A DNA stretch of 64,000 nucleotides, taken from the NCBI RefSeq assembly GCF_000328565.1, contig NC_019966.1, forward strand, positions 1,736,001 through 1,800,000, written 5' to 3'. How positions within the stretch are numbered: position 1 is the stretch's first letter; each line of letters opens with the position of its first letter. Made by a program: the position numbers and the translations under genes. This DNA is from Mycobacterium sp. JS623. Lineage in GTDB: Bacteria; Actinomycetota; Actinomycetes; Mycobacteriales; Mycobacteriaceae. The notes beneath the pieces were generated by a model. The model was given only the letters and a program-made list of their open reading frames with translations, did no database searches and was not told the origin of the DNA. This document shows, piece after piece, positions 61,132 through 64,000 of this stretch.

Positions 61132-62280
61132 GTGGAGATTCCTGCCCAGGTGCGCTTTCCGACGTCGACCGACCTTGGTCCAGACGCGTCGGAACGAGTC
61201 ATCGCCGAGATCGCTGACCTCTATGCGGAACTCGACGCGCTGGACCTGCAGCCACTGTGGACCCAGAACCGTCGTCTGCTGACCAAGGAACCTCGGCCAT
61301 CTGCCATCCCGTGGTTGTGGCAGCGCAGCGATCTGTGGCGCGTGGCCGACCGATGCAAGGACCTCATCACCATCTCGCGTGGCGGCGATCGCCGGGTATT
61401 GGCCCTGGCGAATCCGGGTCTGGGCGGCAAGCCGTTCGCCACACCGACATTGTGGGCCGCCATTCAGTATCTAGGCGGCGGGGAGAGCGCACCCGGGCAT
61501 CGCCATACGCCGGCCGCTGTCAGGTTCGTCATCGAAGGTAGCGGCACCTTCACCACTGTTGACGGCGACGCGTGCGACATGCGCGCCGGCGACCTGATTC
61601 TCACGCCGCCGTGGCAGTTCCACGATCACGCGAACGAGTCCGACTCGCCGATGATTTGGTTCGACGGACTTGATCTTCCTCTTGTCTGTGCGCTGGACGG
61701 CATCTTCTTTGAGCAGTTCCCGCGCGAAGATATGCAGCCGATCAGGGGTCGCAATATCTCCGAGGCGATCTATGGCGGTCGGGCAACAGTCCCGCAAGTG
61801 GAGGGCTCGAGGGCCGGTCAATTCTCCCCGTTGCTGGCATACCGCTACACCGACACCAGTCAGACCCTTGCTGCGCTGCTGAGAAATTCGGATGCCTCGA
61901 TGGTGTCCCTTGAGTACGTCAACCCGCTTTCTGGAGCCAGCGTGCTGCCCACGATCGGCTGCTACGCACACCGCATCGCCGGGGAAAGACGCAGCGCCCC
62001 TCGTCGCGAGGTTGCCAGTTCGGTGTTCGTCGTCTATCGAGGCAGGGGCAATTCCATCATCAACGGCACCAAATTCGCCTGGAGCGCCGGGGATATTTTC
62101 GTCGCGCCGTCGTGGGCCTGCGTCGAGCACTACGCGGACATCGAAAGCGACCTGTTCTCCGTCACCGATAGGCCAGTGATGAAGGCGCTCGGTCTGTATC
62201 GGGAGGTCGTCGAGCACCAGCCGCAGGAGGTCACGGGCCTTTTCGACGGTAACGCACGCAGCACGCTGGTCAGCAGCTGA
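61132..62280 (+). CDS. Gentisate 1,2-dioxygenase-like bicupin
   Basis: A 382-residue bicupin ring-cleavage dioxygenase. The first cupin has the Fe ligands H123 and H125 in GHRHTPAAVRFVIEGSGTFT and H164/H166 in TPPWQFHDHANESDSPMIWF, then DGLDLPLV, all closely matching gentisate dioxygenases. The second cupin is at about 290-360 (SSVFVVYRGRGNSIINGTKF; DIFVAPSWACVEHYADIESD). It would cleave a 2,5-dihydroxybenzoate between C1 and C2 to a maleylpyruvate-type product. GTG at 61132 is preferred because GAAGGGAC precedes it; the TTG at 61066 has no ribosome binding site and its leader would overlap the operator. It is followed by the hydroxylase gene. Confidence 0.88.
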   Translation: MEIPAQVRFPTSTDLGPDASERVIAEIADLYAELDALDLQPLWTQNRRLLTKEPRPSAIPWLWQRSDLWRVADRCKDLITISRGGDRRVLALANPGLGGKPFATPTLWAAIQYLGGGESAPGHRHTPAAVRFVIEGSGTFTTVDGDACDMRAGDLILTPPWQFHDHANESDSPMIWFDGLDLPLVCALDGIFFEQFPREDMQPIRGRNISEAIYGGRATVPQVEGSRAGQFSPLLAYRYTDTSQTLAALLRNSDASMVSLEYVNPLSGASVLPTIGCYAHRIAGERRSAPRREVASSVFVVYRGRGNSIINGTKFAWSAGDIFVAPSWACVEHYADIESDLFSVTDRPVMKALGLYREVVEHQPQEVTGLFDGNARSTLVSS

Positions 62281-62457
62281 ATTGTCGAAGCAGTGAAAAT
62301 CAGGATCGTTTCGGGCCCGGGGGCGGATCGATGAATCACGGTGACTCTCACACCGGCCACCACCAAGCATCGAATCCCGCTGCGACGATGCGTCATTGGG
62401 ACGCAGAAGGCGGAAGTACGGTGAATACGAACCGATCGCGATCGGCCAGGCGCAGAG

Positions 62458-63723
62458 ATGTCTGACGTCTCGGCAGCGCCGATCGTCATCGTTGGTGGCG
62501 GAATCGGGGGCTTGGCGACCGCGCTGTCCCTGGCATCGCGGGGACGTCGGGTTCATGTTCTGGAGAGAGCACCGGCATTCGAGGAGATCGGTGCCGGGAT
62601 CCAGCTCGCGCCGAATGCACTGCGCGTGCTGAACGCGCTAGGCGTGCTGGGCCCGGCGCTGCGCGAAGCCGTGCGACCCGTGCGTGGTGCGTTGATGGAC
62701 GCCCTGACCGGCGATCTCTTGATGGAGATCGACTTCGGTGAACAGTTCCAAGCAACGTATGACGCGCCCTACGTCGTCACCCACCGCAGCGACTTATTGG
62801 CGGCGCTGCTGAGTGAGTGCGTGGCCAGTGACCTTGTGACGCTGGAGAATTCGCGGTGTGTCAGTCGAGTCGAGGATCGCGGCGCCGATGTTCTGATCAC
62901 CTGCGAGGACGGAACCCGCTACTCTGCTGCACTGGTGATCGGCGCCGACGGTTTGCGATCAACGTGTCGGGAGTACGTGCTCGGTGATGGCCCCCCGGTA
63001 TGTCGAGGCGATGTCGCATATCGAGGCGCAGTACCCATCGCGCTTGCCCGCCACGTGAGCGAAAAGCCGTCCGTCACATGGTGGATCGGACCGAAAATGC
63101 ACCTCATCCAGTACCCGGTGCGGGGCGGAAGCCTGTTCAATCAAGTCGGGGTATTCACCAGCGACGCCTATCACCCGGGCGTGGATCCAGAGTCTGATCA
63201 ATGGGGTACACCGCAGGAACTCGATGCGACATTCTGCGATCTCGATGAACGCGTGCGGGCCTCGGCTGCCCTGTTGAATCGGGAACGTCGATGGGCGCTG
63301 TTCGATCGACCGCCAGCGTCGTCATGGACCAGAGGCCGTGTCACACTCGTCGGTGACGCCGCGCACCCGATGCTGCAGTACTTGGCGCAGGGTGCATGTC
63401 AAGCGCTGGAAGACGCGATGGCAATCGGGGCGTGCCTGGCCGATCCCGACGTCGACGTGGCCGACGCCCTGGCGCGCTACGAGCAGATCCGGCTGCCCCG
63501 CGCCGGCCAAGCACAAACTTGGGCACGACGAGTGGGAGACATCGTCCACGGAGACGGTGTGCTGGCCATCCTTCGTAACGAACTGCTGCGCCAGGTCAAG
63601 CCGGACGATTTCCGCTTCGTCGACTGGCTGTATCGCCAGCACGATGAAACACCGGGGCTCGCCATCGGTTCCAATGGCAATGACGGTTCTCAACCGGCAA
63701 TCGGCAATCGTCGACGGCGATGA
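62458..63723 (+). CDS. 3-hydroxybenzoate 6-hydroxylase-like FAD monooxygenase
   Basis: A 421-residue class A flavoprotein hydroxylase. FAD-binding VIVGGGIGGLATALSLASRG is at 10-29, FEEIGAGIQLAPNALRVLNA follows, LVIGADGLRSTCREYVL is the NAD(P)H/FAD DG motif (about 160), and GDAAHPMLQYLAQGACQALE (about 298-317) is the GD motif with the YLAQGA signature shared by 3-hydroxybenzoate 6-hydroxylases. It would para-hydroxylate a 3-hydroxybenzoate-type acid to the gentisate-type diol used by the preceding dioxygenase. 177 bases separate the two genes; they may still share a transcript. Confidence 0.85.
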   Translation: MSDVSAAPIVIVGGGIGGLATALSLASRGRRVHVLERAPAFEEIGAGIQLAPNALRVLNALGVLGPALREAVRPVRGALMDALTGDLLMEIDFGEQFQATYDAPYVVTHRSDLLAALLSECVASDLVTLENSRCVSRVEDRGADVLITCEDGTRYSAALVIGADGLRSTCREYVLGDGPPVCRGDVAYRGAVPIALARHVSEKPSVTWWIGPKMHLIQYPVRGGSLFNQVGVFTSDAYHPGVDPESDQWGTPQELDATFCDLDERVRASAALLNRERRWALFDRPPASSWTRGRVTLVGDAAHPMLQYLAQGACQALEDAMAIGACLADPDVDVADALARYEQIRLPRAGQAQTWARRVGDIVHGDGVLAILRNELLRQVKPDDFRFVDWLYRQHDETPGLAIGSNGNDGSQPAIGNRRRR

Positions 63724-63829
63724 CTGCATCCCTTGACCCAAGGGCGAGAAGGGCTTACCCGTCCGGGGTGGGCCTGCATCAACCGCGACTTACCCGAAGC
63801 GGTGCCGCAGCGCGATCAGGTCGGCCACG

Positions 63830-64000
63830 ATGAATGACCCCCTAGGTATCCAGGCCATGCCGGCGTCGATCGCGCGTGCCGTTGCCGACCTCGCGGCCGG
63901 GCGACCGGTTGTCCTCGTCAGTGAAAACCGCCAGGACCGCGGCTATCTGGCCTTCGCCGCCGAACATGCCAGCCCCGCGGTCGTGTCGTTCGGAGTTCGT
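63830..64000 (+). CDS. RibB-like (DHBP synthase family) protein, partial
   Basis: The first 57 residues of a gene that runs off the window: MPASIARAVADLAAGRPVVL, VSENRQDRGYLAFAAEHASP, AVVSFGVR. The course matches the N-terminus of 3,4-dihydroxy-2-butanone-4-phosphate synthase, but the catalytic DDEDRENEGDL loop is replaced by SENRQDRGYL, so the acidic metal and substrate residues are changed. It may be a RibBA-type protein with a degenerate first domain or a repurposed relative; the rest is needed to tell. Confidence 0.6.
   Translation, partial: MNDPLGIQAMPASIARAVADLAAGRPVVLVSENRQDRGYLAFAAEHASPAVVSFGVR

Noticed and set aside
1..64000. tRNA genes, CRISPR arrays, integrase or complete prophage
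   Set aside because: No tRNA-like sequence, no regularly spaced repeats, and no integrase, terminase, capsid or portal gene were recognised; the tail-fibre-like repeats belong to a lone exported protein.

Overview
The window looks like chromosomal DNA of a mycobacterium (Mycolicibacterium/Mycobacterium type). It carries a complete yrbE-mce operon with Mce-associated membrane genes, a DUF732 protein, LpqH-like and other actinobacterial lipoproteins, and a long exported protein with a typical mycobacterial N-terminus. No tRNA, rRNA, integrase or CRISPR array was recognised.

The left half (about 1-34,000) is accessory sequence. It is a patchwork of small hypothetical genes, exported proteins and decayed genes, with several AT-richer stretches. 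From left to right it holds: a YVTN-type surface beta-propeller protein (473-2803); a decayed adhesin-like fragment (3268-3760); small membrane proteins and an exported DUF2599-like protein; an unknown three-gene block (5190-7190); a mini-operon of a dedicated TatA, a Tat-type leader peptide and a 1,585-residue tail-spike-like beta-helix protein (9478-14663); small unknown genes; a tight operon of an SF1 helicase, a DarT-like ADP-ribosyltransferase and an ADP-ribosylglycohydrolase (16813-20749); then a long run of membrane proteins, lipoproteins and a CHAP-like exported protein (22045-31704). Broken elements include an IS3 transposase remnant, a frameshifted lpqH-like gene, a frameshifted unknown gene and a type III Mod methylase truncated at both ends.

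The right half (34,123-64,000) is a high-GC catabolic region. It encodes a LeuA-like DRE-TIM metallolyase and an SDR, a TetR regulator divergent from a GlcG/HbpS-like protein and an SMP-30 lactonase, the yrbE-mce operon with its associated genes, then an M29/NicX-like protein, a small possibly SCP2-like protein, an FAH-family hydrolase, a CaiB/BaiF CoA-transferase, an HMG-CoA-lyase-like enzyme, an acyl-CoA-dehydrogenase-like flavoprotein and an FMN hydroxy-acid dehydrogenase. An IclR regulator is divergent from a gentisate 1,2-dioxygenase-like cupin and a 3-hydroxybenzoate 6-hydroxylase-like monooxygenase. A RibB-like gene runs off the right edge. The enzymes suggest hydroxylation of an aromatic acid to a gentisate-type diol, ring cleavage, hydrolysis of the acylpyruvate, and CoA-dependent cleavage of a branched remnant; the Mce system could import a lipophilic substrate. 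A 17-bp element (GTTC-N9-GAAC and variants) recurs before five transcription units, which suggests one IclR-type regulon.

The best candidate for a little-described system is the helicase-DarT-ADP-ribosylglycohydrolase operon, in which an ARH-type hydrolase stands where the macrodomain antitoxin DarG would be expected.
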